Shown: positions 34,601-47,745 of the stretch, piece by piece
Position numbering within the stretch: the first letter of the stretch is position 1
Layout of the letters: each line of letters opens with the position of its first letter
Origin: Sodiomyces alkalinus F11
Taxonomy: Eukaryota; Ascomycota; Sordariomycetes; Glomerellales; Plectosphaerellaceae
DNA length: 64,000 nt
Assembly (NCBI RefSeq): GCF_003711515.1
Contig: NW_021167080.1
Location: 6,475,282 to 6,539,281, forward strand
Reading direction: 5' to 3'
Position numbers and translations under genes: made by a program
Notes under the pieces: generated by a model
The model's input: the letters and a program-made list of their open reading frames with translations, nothing else
Databases searched by the model: none
Told to the model about the DNA's origin: nothing

Positions 34601-36780
34601 CTATACCGCTATTATTACGGGAGAGGCTACCGCTATTACTCTAGACACCGATACGGTTACGCATACTCCGCGGTTTACCGCTATAAGGTTCGAACCGTTT
34701 CCCACGCCTTTAATATCCCCGGAAGGTCCTACGCGCGTGTTCCTTATAGCGTTAGCGGTAGTTAGGGGCGTTAAGGTAGAAGGAGATAATAACCACTCAT
34801 AGGTAGCCGCGGATTCCTAAGGGGTGCTTATTGGCTATACGCCTATTAGCCGCGCGCCTATCTATTATAAGAACTATTATAAGTATCTATAAAACTAAGA
34901 AGGTGTAGAATAATAACGCCTAAAAAGCGTTCTTTAACGCTAGAAGGACTTATAACCCTATACGCGCGAGGAAGTAAGCTATTAATAACGGCAATATTGG
35001 TGCTATAGATTCCCCTTATACCTCCTAGCCGCTATCGTATATAACCCGCGAGTATCTCCCGCCTTTACTAAACCACTACCACGATATAAGCCTTTACCTA
35101 TTACGGGAGCGGTAGTTAAGGCTAAGGGGGAATACCTTAAGGGGTATTAATAGATAGGCTATTAGTAGGTGGTAGGCGATGATGAGGCTAATAAGTAATA
35201 AGTCCTCGCCTATAGATTGGTATACACCTATAAATTTAATATGGAGGGCACCCTCCTTAAATATAAGGCACGCCTTATAGTATAAGGGGATTAATAAAAA
35301 CGGTTAAAGACTAAAAGTAACTACGCCGCTATATTAGCCTCGCGGTCCTTCTATATACTAATAGCGATCGCCGTACGATTTAATCTAGAACTAAGGTAGT
35401 TTAATACCGTTAACGCGTTCGTTAACTCTAGCCTTAAAGAAAAGGTGTTGATAAAGATACCGTAGGGCTATAAGGTACTAGGTAAGGTCCTATTACTACG
35501 AAAAGCCCTCTTCGGATTAAGCGTATCGCCACTACTATAATAAGAGGAATTTAGCGGTACGCTATAGAAGATAGGATTCACGGCTATCCCTAATAACCCC
35601 AATATTATAATCCGCGACGGTTTAATCCTATTCTTCTACGTCGACGATATCGGACTTATATATTATAAAGACTATAAGACTAACGCCGACGACCTTAACG
35701 CCGCCCTTAAGTAAAGCTATAGGTTATTAGGAGGCGAAGAAATCTATTAGTTCCTAGGAATTAAGGTCCTAAGGGATATAGCCACCTGTAGGTTATAGCT
35801 ATTATAATCCTCTTACTTCGAGAAGATCGTGGTTAAATACTACGTAGATATCCTCTGCCAAAAACCACTAAAAGTCCTATTATCTATAGAGCCGGTAATA
35901 CTACGCGACGGCACGCGCGCGTCGATTCCCGAGGTCTATTAGTATTAGGGTATAATCGGTCTATCCTATATACCGCTATTATAATAAGACCCGATATCGC
36001 GTTCGCCTATTTAAAGCTTTCCTAATATAATATTAACCCCTCTTCTAACCACCTTAAAAAGGCTTAATAAGTACTATTATTCTTATACTATATAAGATAC
36101 TATTACCTGGAATTTAGCGGGGATAGACTCTTCTTAACCGTAAATAACACGTCCTTCGGGGATCATCTAGACCATAAGAGTTTATAAGGATATACGATAA
36201 AGCTTTTCGGCGGCACCGTTAACTAGAAGGCGGGTAAGTAACCGATAGTCACGACGTCGTTAATAGAGTCGGAACTACTCGCTCTTACTAAGGCCGCTGA
36301 GGAGATATTATTTATTAGCCGGATATTAAGGGATTTAAAGCTTCGGTTAGACTAATAGTAGCTATAGCTATACTACGATAATTAGTAGACTATTAATAAG
36401 GTTAATAAGAAGGCATAACGTCTACGGATAAGACTACGGCATATCGATATACATAACTAGTAAGCGCGCTAGTTAGTATAATAAGGTCTTTTTAAGCTTA
36501 TATTCGTTAATATAAAGTAGATAATCGCGGACGGTTTAATAAAGGCATTACCAGAGGCAGGAATTAAAAGACTATAGTAATAGCTGAATTTAACGGATTA
36601 GAAGAATCGTATCGAGTAATCTAAATAGCTATATAAAAAGATCGAACGCGCTAAAACCGTAGCGACTATAAAGGCCCCCGAGGGCATAGCAGATCCGATA
36701 GACGTGGATCCGATTAAGTAGATCCAGTTAATCAGGATCGAGGAACTAATTAAAATAGAATTAAATTAAACGGTTAAACA
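31693..36780 (+). pseudogene. CopA copy A Gag-Pol relic, second part
   Basis: Resumes the CopA gag after GypA. A stop-free stretch 31718-31918 holds an A/T-rich basic region (TAAGKRKTAARRKAMAV). Protease remnant IILDLGLLIHVFNN lies near 32995-33036. Integrase covers about 33200-34250. A repetitive linker follows at 34482-34660 (AITI-type repeats). RT: KARLIVQGD near 35266-35292, NAFVNSSLKE near 35408-35440, the active site FYVDDIGLIY at about 35634-35662 (both D retained), and FLGIKVL near 35752. RNase H: ASFGDHLDHKSL-type block near 36150-36185, SLIESELLALTKAA near 36258-36300, and LRHIDIHN near 36436-36460. The order PR-IN-RT-RH is that of Ty1/copia. Stops from RIP occur in all domains. Confidence 0.9.
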
Positions 36781-36907
36781 GGGCGGATTTAAGTCCCTTT
36801 TACGAGGGCGTTTTCACCTAAGTATTAACTTTATAATACAAAAGGTTAAGAGCGTTTAGTTTAAACCGAAGCCTTTAATTAGTTACTTAACCTAGGAAAA
36901 CCCACCT

Positions 36908-36921
36908 TAACTAAGGGGGTA
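36908..36921 (+). promoter_or_regulatory. CopA copy A polypurine tract
   Basis: ACTAAGGGGGTA directly before the 3' LTR. The same tract precedes the copy B LTR (62282-62293). Confidence 0.7.
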
Positions 36922-37205
36922 TATCGTATAGGCACACGGACCACGACGTGGTCTATAAGGGATCTAGGGGGGATCCACGCTATAACTAAGGGCTTTAGAT
37001 ATCGGGGACCTCGGGTATCAGGATCTAACAGGGCCGGATACCGGAAAAGACCGGATAGGATCTAAATAACATAGTACCCGTAATAGTCTTCACCACCTAA
37101 ATTAAGGGCATAAGAGACTCTCCTAGATATAACTTGACATAATACACACACACGAGATGTCTACTCTACTAAGTTGATTATACAAGTGCTATTTGACGTG
37201 CGATA
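36922..37205 (+). repeat. CopA copy A 3' LTR
   Basis: 284 bp, starts TATCGTATAGGCACACGG and ends GTGCGATA. Retains CACACACACACGAG where the 5' LTR has (TA)n. TSD GATCT at 37206-37210. Confidence 0.93.
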
Positions 37206-37963
37206 GATCTCCCGTCCGAAAAGGTGAGTATATATATAAGGAATAACGCTAACCAGTATCGATTCTGCGTGCAGTAAGAGTGCCGGTCCTCCGCCCCCCC
37301 CAATTCAGTCCTCCGGGTAAACTTAAACTCTTTCAGGTTATAATAATCCACTATATCTCTACTACCCGAAATTAGGTGGGTTTTATATGTCTCCCGATAT
37401 ACACAAACATACTCAAGGGAAACGGTATAAGTCACTCCAGCCACCTACACCTCTACCGGGGTTTAGTAGGTTAGCGCGTGTATAAACTAATATGATTAGC
37501 TAGTAATCTATAGGGATCTATATAGGTAGCAGTACAAAGAAGTATATAATAACTCTACCAACTCCTAAGTATATATACTAATACGATTCTTTTTTGCCAC
37601 ACTACTATTAGAACTATCACGACTCTAATAGTTAGCATATCCTTTATCCCTCTTTAGAACCTAATATAGACAGGGTATCGTGCGGATTATCGACTCTTAA
37701 AAAGGGCTTTTTCTAAGAATTCTAGGAATCTAGTAATAGCTTTAATTATACCCTGACATGAGCCTCGTAGCGACATTTACTCTTATACCTGCCTATGTAA
37801 AATAGGTGGGAAAGTACGGATCGGCAGGCTAATCCAATAAGCGATCGAGACGTGGGGCAAAGTCACACGCTAACCTACTAAACTCCGGTAGATGTGTAAT
37901 AAGCTAGCTACGTAAATTAAAGCTATTACCACTACTCTAACTGTGCCCGTTATATCCACCTCA
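37206..37963. other. Unique flank right of CopA copy A
   Basis: No gene is recognised. Base composition is less RIP-like near 37206-37460 and 37750-37880. A minus frame of 88 codons (37444-37178) overlaps the LTR end and is not supported as a gene. Confidence 0.45.
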
Positions 37964-38121
37964 TTATTATTACTATAATTGCTATTATTACTGTAATTGC
38001 TGTTATTACTGTAATTGCTGTTATTACTATAATTACTGTTATTGCCGTAATTGCTATTATTACCGTAATTACTGCTATTACCGTAATTACTGCTATTACC
38101 GTAATTACTGCTATTACCGTA
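37964..38121. repeat. 18-bp minisatellite
   Basis: About 8.5 units of 18 bp, consensus ATTGCTRTTATTACTGTA changing rightwards to ATTACTGCTATTACCGTA. The last three units are nearly identical. The array abuts the GypB-type LTR starting at 38126. Confidence 0.9.
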
Positions 38122-38125
38122 ATGA

Positions 38126-38470
38126 TATTAGGTGCCTGCAGCAGAGGTTATAATAGGTCCTAGGTATAAACCTATCGGGGTCCAGGCGTCCTTAGTATAA
38201 GACCCTCTAAGACATAAACAAAGTAGTTATTATATAGTAAACAGAATAGTCCCTCGAAGTAAATAAAGTATTCCTCGAGAAAGTAAATAAAGCAGTCTTT
38301 AAGGAGTAGCAGAGCATAGTCTTAGAGAGCGGAGGAGCCTCCGGCTTTTAGGAGGGAGGCTAGCGATTAATCTAATTCTTTAGCTATACCCACGTTTTAA
38401 TCCTATTATAATCCTACTTAGTTTCTTACTTAACCCTACCTTTTTACTCTTTACGGCTACCTATTTAATG
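38126..38470 (+). repeat. GypB-type 5' LTR
   Basis: 345 bp, starts TATTAGGTGCCTGC and ends CTATTTAATG. Homologous to the inverted LTRs at 48051-48402 and 56771-57122. It contains AGCGATTAATC near 38362-38372, and TTTTAATCGCC follows the LTR at 38471, the same putative self-primer pair as in GypB. Confidence 0.88.
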
Positions 38471-38539
38471 TTTTAATCGCCTTACCCTTTAAGGACGCGA
38501 AGACCGTTAAGAAGAGTCACTGAGATATCTAACTATTAC

Positions 38540-38997
38540 AAAAGAAACGATCCCACCTTCGATTTTAATAAGGCTACTAGTTAGTTTAAGCGGTAGGTCC
38601 GCGATAGTAAGACCGCCTTTATAGAAGACGCTCCTTATAACAAGGGAGATAACGGGAACACGCCGAGAACTAACACGGCTCCTATATCTGCCCCTATACC
38701 GGCACCTATACCTATACCTACATCTATACTTATCCCTATCGCTATCCCTATTACTCCTAAGACTATGACTATAATAGAGGCGCACGATCCTAACCTGCCC
38801 CCGCACGTAAACGTTAACCTAGCCACGCTAACGGACGAATAACTAGACGAACGCGTTAAGTGGATAGAGGCGTAGAACCACTGTAAGCGTAAGCTTGCTT
38901 ACCTTACTAAGCTTAAGGCGGATATTACCGCCGCCGCCGCTATTAACTCTGGTCCAGCCAATATCACCTACTGCCATATAGCTAAGCCCTAGCATTA
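38540..38997 (+). pseudogene. GypB-type Gag N-terminal relic
   Basis: Reads DPTFDFNKATS, then a proline-threonine-isoleucine repeat region (PAPIPIPTSI), then LPPHVNVNLATLTDE, VKWIEAQNHCKRKLAYLTKL and ITAAAAINSGPANITYCHIA. It parallels the GypB Gag starting at 56699 on the minus strand. Few stops and many CpA remain, so this copy is less mutated. Minus frames at 38507-38826 are its shadows. The original ATG is lost. Confidence 0.75.
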
Positions 38998-39432
38998 TTT
39001 TAAAGATATCTAAAGATATCGGATAAGCGGAAGAGACGAAAGTCACGAAAAGCAGTGGAAAAATAAGAAGGTAATAATGGGATTGTAAGATAGGATCTCT
39101 GCGCGCGTATGGATTGTGTAAAAGCGATTGAGATAAAGGATAAGGAATAAAGAATAAAGAAAGGAAACAACCGAACCGAGGGAACGGGTTGATACCCTTT
39201 ATTCTTCATAAAAGGATCGATATCGTAATAGTATTGTAATATAGATTGATATCGTAGTAATATCGTAATCCTTTGTATCTTTTGACTGACTCGTATTAGA
39301 TAAACTGACTCGAAAAAGAACGGTCTAGGCTTACGGGGAAGATATCCTTTATTCAAGTACGAAGGATATACTTGAAGGATATTTAGTAAATTATTAGTAA
39401 TAATATTAATAGTAATAATAGTAATATTAATA
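38998..39432 (-). repeat. CopC 3' LTR
   Basis: About 435 bp. Minus strand begins TATTAATATTAC after a GGGGGGG tract and matches the solo LTR at 10626-11079. The far end near 38998 (TTTTAAAG) is placed by the edge of that homology. Confidence 0.8.
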
Positions 39433-39440
39433 CCCCCCCG
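39433..39440 (-). promoter_or_regulatory. CopC polypurine tract
   Basis: Minus strand CGGGGGGG directly before the LTR start. Confidence 0.65.
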
Positions 39441-39627
39441 TAATCTGGTTCTTATATAAGAATGAGTAGCTTAAAACGAGTATGTATGTTATAGAGTTAT
39501 CGCGTAGAAACCCTAGTTAACTAACTAGGACTAATTATGAGAGGAAAACTAAAAGAAAACCTTTAAGGGAAAATTTTAAAAACCTATAATTTCTTGTAAA
39601 GGGAAAATTCGAAAACCCTTTCTATAA

Positions 39628-39742
39628 CACTAGGAAAACCCGTAGGTAAAACACCTAGTTATATTATCTTAGGAAAACCCGTAGGTAAAAAACCTAAGTA
39701 TTTATATCTAGGAAAATCCGAGGATAAAAAACTTAGTTATAG
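39628..39742 (-). repeat. Three tandem repeats in the CopC 3' noncoding region
   Basis: Three units of about 38-40 bp, each with CTAGGAAAACCCGTAGGT or a variant, then AAAA and a partial inverted copy (ACCTA), so each could fold into a small hairpin. They lie just after the pol stop codon (39746-39748). Confidence 0.75.
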
Positions 39743-39745
39743 ACC

Positions 39746-40895
<1,150 letters not shown>

Positions 40896-41009
40896 ACTTT
40901 TTCTTTCCTAATATAAGTATATATTTATAGCCCTTTTTATACTAGTAAGTATCTCTCCACGTCTATTATTCGAGATTAATAAGTAATAAGGGGTAGTCTT
41001 CCTTTATAA

Positions 41010-42085
41010 TATTAAAAAATTTATAATATTAACATGCTAACGCCCTTTATCACTATATCTAGTAATCTAACTATAAACTAGTTAGCGCTTATTATACAGT
41101 ATATAGAAAATCTCTATTAGGAGAATATAGCCATACGGCTAGTATTAGGCTAATAAGATAGTATTAGTAATAATAATCATAATACTCCTGCTAAAGTAGT
41201 TAACTAGGGTAATAGCCCTATTATTAAGCTATCGTCGGGTAACGAGTACGCTCCTAGTAAGTATAAAAAGAATAATAATAATAATATTATTATAATTAAT
41301 AATAACTCCTTTAAGGGTTTCTCTAAGGAGGAGGGTAGTAATATCGTTATAGTTAATAATAGAGACGAAAAAGAGAATAAGGATAACACGGACCCGGATA
41401 CGGTTAATAATATCGATAAGGATAAGAATATAGCGGATACCTATAAAGGCAATAGTAAGCCGTAGAAGGATACTACATGCACAGTTAAGGAGGACGTGGA
41501 GGGCACCCACCCCCGCGCTCCATATAACCGTTATACATAGCACTTCCTCCGTCTTAAGCTAAACGGTAGTCACGACTATATTATCTTTAGCGCCTATAAG
41601 GAGGCGTATACTATTAATTCGTATAAATATAAGTATTACTAAGGTAATAGTTCTCGGGGTTATATAAAGATAAGTGATTATAACCCCTTCCTAATAAGCC
41701 ACTCCGTGGATCACTAATAGACTTCTAGATAACCCTTAAGGCTATGCTACTAGGTAAGCATATATAGTATTATCTAATTAAGGCCAATAAACACGACTAC
41801 TACATCGATACGTAGCTTATAAGTAAACCTTGCCCCCTAAGAGAGTATATCTTACTAACTTAGTAATAGGCCGAATTAAAGGAGCTATAGATTTTACTAG
41901 GAAGGCGAAGAGCGGCTATTAGGCCTAAAACCGTCAGGGCTTTAATAAGGCTCCTATAGTCCGCCGCGCCGCCGAAGAGGCGGTTTAAGATACCTAGTCT
42001 TACTAGGAGATTATAAAGAGTGCGTTACTACGTTTCGTAGCCATAAGTAAATGCTTATATAAGCACCTACTTAGTAAGTAGCCGT
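41010..42085 (+). pseudogene. GypA copy 2 antisense frame
   Basis: Plus strand, opposite to pol. It reads LSSGNEYAPSKYKK, an asparagine run, FKGFSKEEGSNIVIVN, DTDPDTVNNIDKDKNIADTY, APYNRYT, then KAMLLGKHIQYYLIKANKH and QQAELKELQILL. It matches residue for residue the antisense frame of GypA at 30640-29590, with TAG at Q positions. The minus frames at 41204-41543 are its shadows. Function unknown. Confidence 0.65.
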
Positions 42086-42359
42086 AGTAAAAAGGGGGGG
42101 CTAAGGGGCGGTTAATATATAGTTACCGAGGATTTATATCGGGGTCTTAGGAGTTTTGCTTTTTAGTTTTTATATCTAGTATAATAGTAAGTCTCTACGG
42201 GGTAATAATTAATTTTCCAGACTCTAATTTAGGAGGTCTACGGGTTCGGTATATGAATTCCTAAAATTGTAATATATAATATATTTCCTAGACCTAGTAA
42301 ATCAGGATTAAACTTATAAGGCGCTCTAAGTATTTATCTAGGGAATGTATCAGGACCTC

Positions 42360-45300
42360 CTAGTATAATACTCGTAAAGGAGTAATTCCAGGATATTTCG
42401 CGTAGGTTCCTAAGTATTGTCCTTATATCTATAGCCTTTCTACTTAATTAGGTATTAGCGGCGGTTTCTATTATAGCGGTAGGCTAGGATATCCTTAGCT
42501 TAGTACTTATCGGACTCCTAAGGTTCTATCTTAACTTTCTAAGGGACTTAGACGCCGTCTATACAAGGACTCTGTAACTCTAGGAGGGAAATAGGAAAGA
42601 TATTATGAATTTTTATAGCTAACAGAAGCTTTAATTTATAGGCGAGGCCGTGATTCCCTATAACTTCCTTAATTTTATAAGGTCCTAGATACTTATCTAA
42701 GGGCTTCTTACTAAGCCGCTTTTACTTAATATTCTTAGTAGAGAGGAGGATATAATTACCTTTTTTAAACTTATAAGTACGCTTATCGGTATTATAGTAT
42801 TTCGTATATATCTCCTAGGCCTTCTTAATAAGGTCTATAAGGGCTCTCCTATTCGCTACTAAGTATTTAATATATTTATCGGCTAATACGACGTAAAACT
42901 TATTAGCCTTAGAGAGTATAATATTATTAGGTCCTCGGGGGGTATAACCTATAAGTGCTATAGCGGGGGACTACTAAATCGTAGAATACTACGCGGTATT
43001 ATGCGTAAACTAAGCTAATAAGAGCTAATCTACCTAGTTATCCTACTAATAGGTATAATAGGTCCTTAGGTAATACTCTAGGTTCTAATATTAGCGCTTA
43101 GTTTAACTATTAGTTTACGGATAAAACGCTATCGATAGTCGCCTCTTAAGTCCTAAATATCTATATAGGGTAAACTAAAATTTACCCGTAAATAAAAAAC
43201 TATAGTTAGAAATAATACTATCTAGTAGGCTAAAGATAGAGAAGACACTTAATTATATAAGGTTCGCTAGGCCTTCTATATTTAAACTAGAGCTATACGG
43301 AATATACAGGGTAAATTTCGTGTACCGGTATATAATGATAAGAATAGCGTCCTTTTTCCTACCTCCGTATATTACGGGCGGTAGGCCGGAAATAAAGTCG
43401 ACTAAAATTTCCTAGAACGGACGGCCCGGTATAAAAAGACTCTAGAGGCACCCGTAGGGTTTATAATATCTAGGCTTAGTCCTCTAATAAATACGGTAAA
43501 TAAGGATAAAAGCTTGAACGTCTTATTTTATATATTCCTAAAAGAAAGTGTCTATAATACGCCGAAGGGTCCTCGTAATTCTATAGTATCTAGTTATAGG
43601 GTAATCGTGGAAAGCCTATAGAATCTATTCCCGGAGACCGGAGTATTTCGGAATAAAAAGCCTATCACGGAAAAAGACTAGACTTTATTTATTATAGGAC
43701 CACGGGTTAGTCGGGTTACCTTCCCGTAATAACTTATAAAAGGGGTCCTCTTATTAGGTTTCTATAATATTATAAGACTAGGTAATAACGTTACTATATT
43801 TTTGTAAGGGGTAGGGGTAGTATTAAGGGCAGCGTAAATGGGTCCGACCGTAAACTTTTACGTGAATACTTTAACCGGCTTCTATCACTCTATACGAAAG
43901 TTAAGACTTCCTGCTACGTGCTAAGGCTTCCGCGAGAGGCTATCTATAGGGTTATTAATACCCGGTTAGTATCGTATAGTAAAGTGGTAAACTACTAATT
44001 CGTCGAGCTATTAAGTATACTAGGCCTTTACCTTAGGTTTTTCGAGAAGGTAACGGTGGTTTAAATAGTCTATTAGTACCTCTATAGGGGTTTAGGCGTA
44101 AGTGATATAATATCTTTATAATCGAAAAGCTTCTATAATAGCTATAAGCTTTATATCCGGGGTAAAGTAGTTTAACTTAGGACGTTATAGCTTCCTATAA
44201 AAGAATACTATAGGTCTCTACTATCGGTCTACGTTAAGTTAACTAATAACTACGCCTAGGACGAAACTTAATATATCCGGCTTAATCCGGATTAATAATA
44301 TTAGGTTAAAATATTAAAGAATAGGTGCCTCCTAAAATTTCTAGCATAATAGCCGAAAAGCCTCCCGCTCCTTAAAGGTTAATATAAAGACCCCTACTCT
44401 TCCTCCGTCTTTTAATAGGTTAGTTAGTAGTGCTATAACCTTAGAGTAAGCCTTAATAAACCGCCGGTAAAAACCCGTAAATCCTAAGAAAACCTGGATC
44501 TTCTTAATCGTGTCTAGCTCTTTCTAATCCCGGATAACTTCTACCCGTTTAGGGTCTATAAAAACACTATAAGAACTATAGATAAACCCAAGGAACTCTA
44601 CCTCTTAAACCTTAAAGATATATTTCTTCGGATTAGTATATATAGACTATTCCCGTAACCGTTATAGGATACTCCGTATATATCGCTAATATAACACTAC
44701 GTCTAAGCTATAAATCAGGATATTATTTAGGTAAATAACATAAATAGTATCTATAAGTCCTCGTAAAGACTTATTAATATAATATTAAAAGAAGGCAGGA
44801 GCGTTATAAAGACTAAAAGGTATTATTAGATACTTATAGTAACCGTACTTAGTCCGGAATACGGTCTTCTATTTATCACCTTCTCAGATCCGTAACCGGT
44901 AGTAAGTATCCTTAAGGTTTAACTTTATATAGATTATCGAATAGGATAGGCGGTCTAAAATCTTATAAGTTAGCGGGAGTAGCGTATAGTCCTTCTTAGT
45001 TACTTTATTAAGTCCTTAGTAGTCTATATATAGTCTTAACCTTCTATTCTTCTTCAGGATAAAAAGGATAGAGGCGCCTATTTAACTAGATAAAGGCCGG
45101 ATTTGTTATTTCGCTAAAGTATCTGTAATATACTCCCTTAAGACTACGAGTTCCTCCTTAGCTAAGGCGTAAATAGGACTAAAGGGGGGCGATTTACCTT
45201 TAGTAAGTTCAATCGCGTAGTCTTACTTATAGTACGGTAAAAGGCGACCGGCTTCGACTATATTAAAAATATTAGTAAAATCTTAGTATAGTTTAGGGAG

Positions 45301-47290
45301 GGTATCCTTATTAGGGGGGTTAGGGGGGTTTTAGATATCCTCTTAGTAATCTTAAAGAGGGTTTTAGGTAGCGGTTATAATCTAGCCTAAGCGCGTAGGA
45401 TAAACGGCTATAGTAATCTATACTATTAAAGGAATTATAGCGGTAACGCGGCTAATAGCTTTCCGTAACTAATAAGTTATAGTAATAAAGGCTAATTCGG
45501 ACTTCTAAAGGCGGAAAGTCTATATCTTATCTATCTACCGGATACTAGGACTATAGGACTAGAGTTATAAGAAACTAAGGATAATCTAGGCGCTATTAGG
45601 ATCTAAATCTATAATATAAAATATAATAGTTTTGGCTCGGGTCCTGCCCTAACTATATATAATCTAATAGATTAATTTAATAACCCCGTAAGTCTTTACT
45701 TACTAACCTAGTACTAATTATAAGACGTTCTTAGTAGGTCCTAAGGGTTTATAACCGGGTAGGAGGCTAGCACAGTTAATAACGTCTAGGTCCGAACCTA
45801 AGTCTATATAAGCACGGTAGGAGGTTTATTTGCTATCTGATTATATACCGCCTTATCGTAAACTAAGTTATACCTCTAAGGGACTATAAGAGAGAGGTAG
45901 CGATATAGATAGCGCGTATTCCTACTATAAGAGTTCCTTAGAAAGTATAACCTATACTTAACCTACTATAGTATTTCTCTTAGGATGTATTACTACGGAA
46001 TTAGCACTAGGCGTCATATTCTGGGTATTATTATAAGGCCTATTAGCGTTCTGATTCGTCTTCCTAGGGTCCTTTAGGTATAATAAGCGATACTAGCCCT
46101 TTTCGTGATAGTAAAAAAACTCGATTTCCTTAATAGAGGGGGGTAGGCTAATATAGGGGTTCTTTTAGGGTTTATCCGATATATCCTTATTTTATCCCTT
46201 AATACCCTTAGTATTATTCTGGTTATAACTATATAAAGGGCTTAACTATCTTTTCTGCTTATTATTACGCTTAGCCTGCTAATAGGCCGGTAGGGCAGAG
46301 TAAGGCTAGTTATGATCCTCGGCGTCCTGGATTAAGGCGACCTAAGCCTAACGGGCGGCTATATAAAGCTCTTTAACTAATTTCGGTAAACTTCTAGCAC
46401 GGATACGGTCTTTAAAAGCCTTTCGTAACTTATTAAGAATTACCTATATACGAATTTTATCGTTAAGAATAATAGGGACTTCCGTAACAAGTCTATTTAT
46501 AAAGTCTAGGAATCTATTATAGGACTAGTCTAGTTTCTGCCGTATACGGTCAGAGAATCGTTATTCCGTGATAGATATCTCCCGGGTATTATAGTTAATA
46601 AGTAGACTAGTAAGGAACTTCTTTATATCTTCCTAAATAGCCCCTCCTTCACGATTTATATATCCGAAGATAGTCCTCTAATACTAATACTATAATAACT
46701 TAGTAGTTCATAGGAGATTATTAGAGGCGTAGAAGATTTTAGGTAGTTCGGTGCGAAAATAGTTAGGGTTTATCGCGATCCGGGCCTTAATATCCTCGAT
46801 AAAAATAAAATATCTATTATAAGATACTCTATCCTACTTAGGGACGTCCACGTTAATTTTAATTACCTTATTACCCTACGCTAGTATACCTAAAGAGGAC
46901 CGGGAGGGCTCCTAGGAGGTTATAAGGGTAACGGTATCAGGGTCGATCCCGCTACGTAGAAGTTCGTGTCAGCGTTCTTCTTCCTTTTAAGGCATAGTTC
47001 AAGATCATAGGTCTTTACTATAAGTTCGGTATCTTAGAGGTCTATTATAGGGAGACTCTAAAGGTCTAAGTAAGTATATCGCGTTATACGGTTATCCCCT
47101 TATTCTTTAGGATTAGGAGTATTAGGGGCAGGGGTACTATTAAAGAGAGGAGGGGGCGAAAAGGAAGGGGATCCTTCCTTATTATTATTTATAGGTCCTA
47201 TAGGAGGGGGGATTAACGGATTAACGCGTTAAGGTATAATAGTCTCTTAGGGTTCTACTAATAACTATTCTTTAGTATTACGTGGGTCGA
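42360..47290 (-). pseudogene. GypA copy 2 Gag-Pol relic
   Basis: Minus-strand frame in the same order as GypA. Gag includes a knuckle remnant (FFYYHEKGQYRLLY) near 46130-46090. Then come a protease region with DLGSDLDVINCASLLPGYKP, RT with LYIDY and KLNLKDTYYRLRI near 44960-44900, an active site turned into YLNNILIYS near 44750-44705, VEFLGFIYSSY, and RNase H with LGVVISQLNVDR. The integrase core is uninterrupted at 43800-42900 and the chromodomain follows (KDILAYRYN, YLIK.KGYRYKDN) near 42510-42380. Both catalytic D residues of RT are affected by RIP. It is useful as the reference for the sites broken in copy 1. Confidence 0.88.
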
Positions 47291-47336
47291 ATTAGTCGTG
47301 TATAATTCCTATTAGTTATTATACCCGTGTAAAAGG

Positions 47337-47351
47337 GAAGAATAAATAAAA
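47337..47351 (-). promoter_or_regulatory. GypA copy 2 putative primer site
   Basis: Minus strand TTTTATTTATTCTTCC next to the 5' LTR, a mutated form of the GypA motif TTTTATTCG. The LTR keeps the complementary AACGAATAA (plus-strand TTATTCGTT at 47449-47457). Confidence 0.45.
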
Positions 47352-47745
47352 TATTATAGGTATACTATAAGGAGTAATAGGCCACTATAGAACGATATAA
47401 GATCCCTTAGGGACTAGTAGGAACTGAAGAGGGGGTATCGGGATAAGATTATTCGTTAAGTCTCCTCTAAGACTCTAGGAACTATAGAAGGCACTCCCCT
47501 CTTTATACCTACCTAAGGTCTTCTAACTAAGTAGGTAACAAGAGGCCTCCTTAGGACTAAGTTTAGGTATAAGCTAGTTCCTAAGCTAATAAGCTTACTA
47601 AATCTAAGCTAGCTTCTAAGCTAACTAGCTTACTAGACCTCGACGCGTCGTATGTTGAACGGTCCGACCTGACTACGATGCCCCTATCTATATACAAGTC
47701 TAGTGCCAGTCCTATAGCAACGTATAAGCACTATATATTCTAACA
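47352..47745 (-). repeat. GypA copy 2 5' LTR
   Basis: 394 bp, reverse complement of 9494-9886. Plus strand starts TATTATAGG and ends TATTCTAACA. Confidence 0.92.

Larger units (their letters stand above)
8774..37205 (+). mobile_element. CopA copy A: Ty1/copia element split by nested insertions
   Basis: A 5' LTR at 8774-9074 and 3' LTR at 36922-37205 are bordered by an identical 5-bp target duplication GATCT (8769-8773 and 37206-37210). This shows that the 28.4-kb interval is one insertion event later enlarged from inside. Removing GypA (9494-31692 plus its TSD) leaves about 6.2 kb, a normal full length for a copia element. Order of parts: LTR, half-tRNA-Met PBS, gag (broken by GypA), protease, integrase, RT, RNase H, polypurine tract, LTR. 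This order (integrase before RT) defines Ty1/copia. RIP stops occur throughout. Confidence 0.95.
38126..38997 (+). mobile_element. GypB-type element, 5' fragment
   Basis: A full LTR (38126-38470) and gag N-terminus, homologous in reverse complement to GypB (57122 down to about 56190). The element is cut at about 38998 by the CopC LTR, and its pol and 3' LTR are not found in this window, so it was truncated by deletion or rearrangement. The sequence AATGA lies left of the LTR. No matching TSD is available. Confidence 0.85.
40896..47745 (-). mobile_element. GypA copy 2: inverted, 3'-truncated chromovirus
   Basis: Reverse complement of GypA from its 5' LTR (47352-47745) through gag, pol and chromodomain to within about 600 bp of where the 3' LTR should start. 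The missing end coincides with the join to CopC at about 40895. It entered CopA copy B gag: the LTR end TTCTAACA at 47745 is followed by CTATC, which matches CopA at 9366-9370. The left TSD is lost. It has no LINE or solo LTR and so shows the empty sites of both GypA insertions. Confidence 0.9.

Noticed and set aside
37964..38121. Possible CRISPR-like array
   Set aside because: The 18-bp units are directly adjacent with no spacers, in a fungal context. It is a minisatellite.
38507..38826. Minus-strand frames of 63-99 codons rich in R/Y or I/G
   Set aside because: They are shadows of the plus-strand GypB-type Gag repeat region.
41204..41543. Minus-strand frames of 61-104 codons, leucine- and isoleucine-rich
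   Set aside because: They are the complement of the GypA copy 2 antisense frame with its asparagine run.
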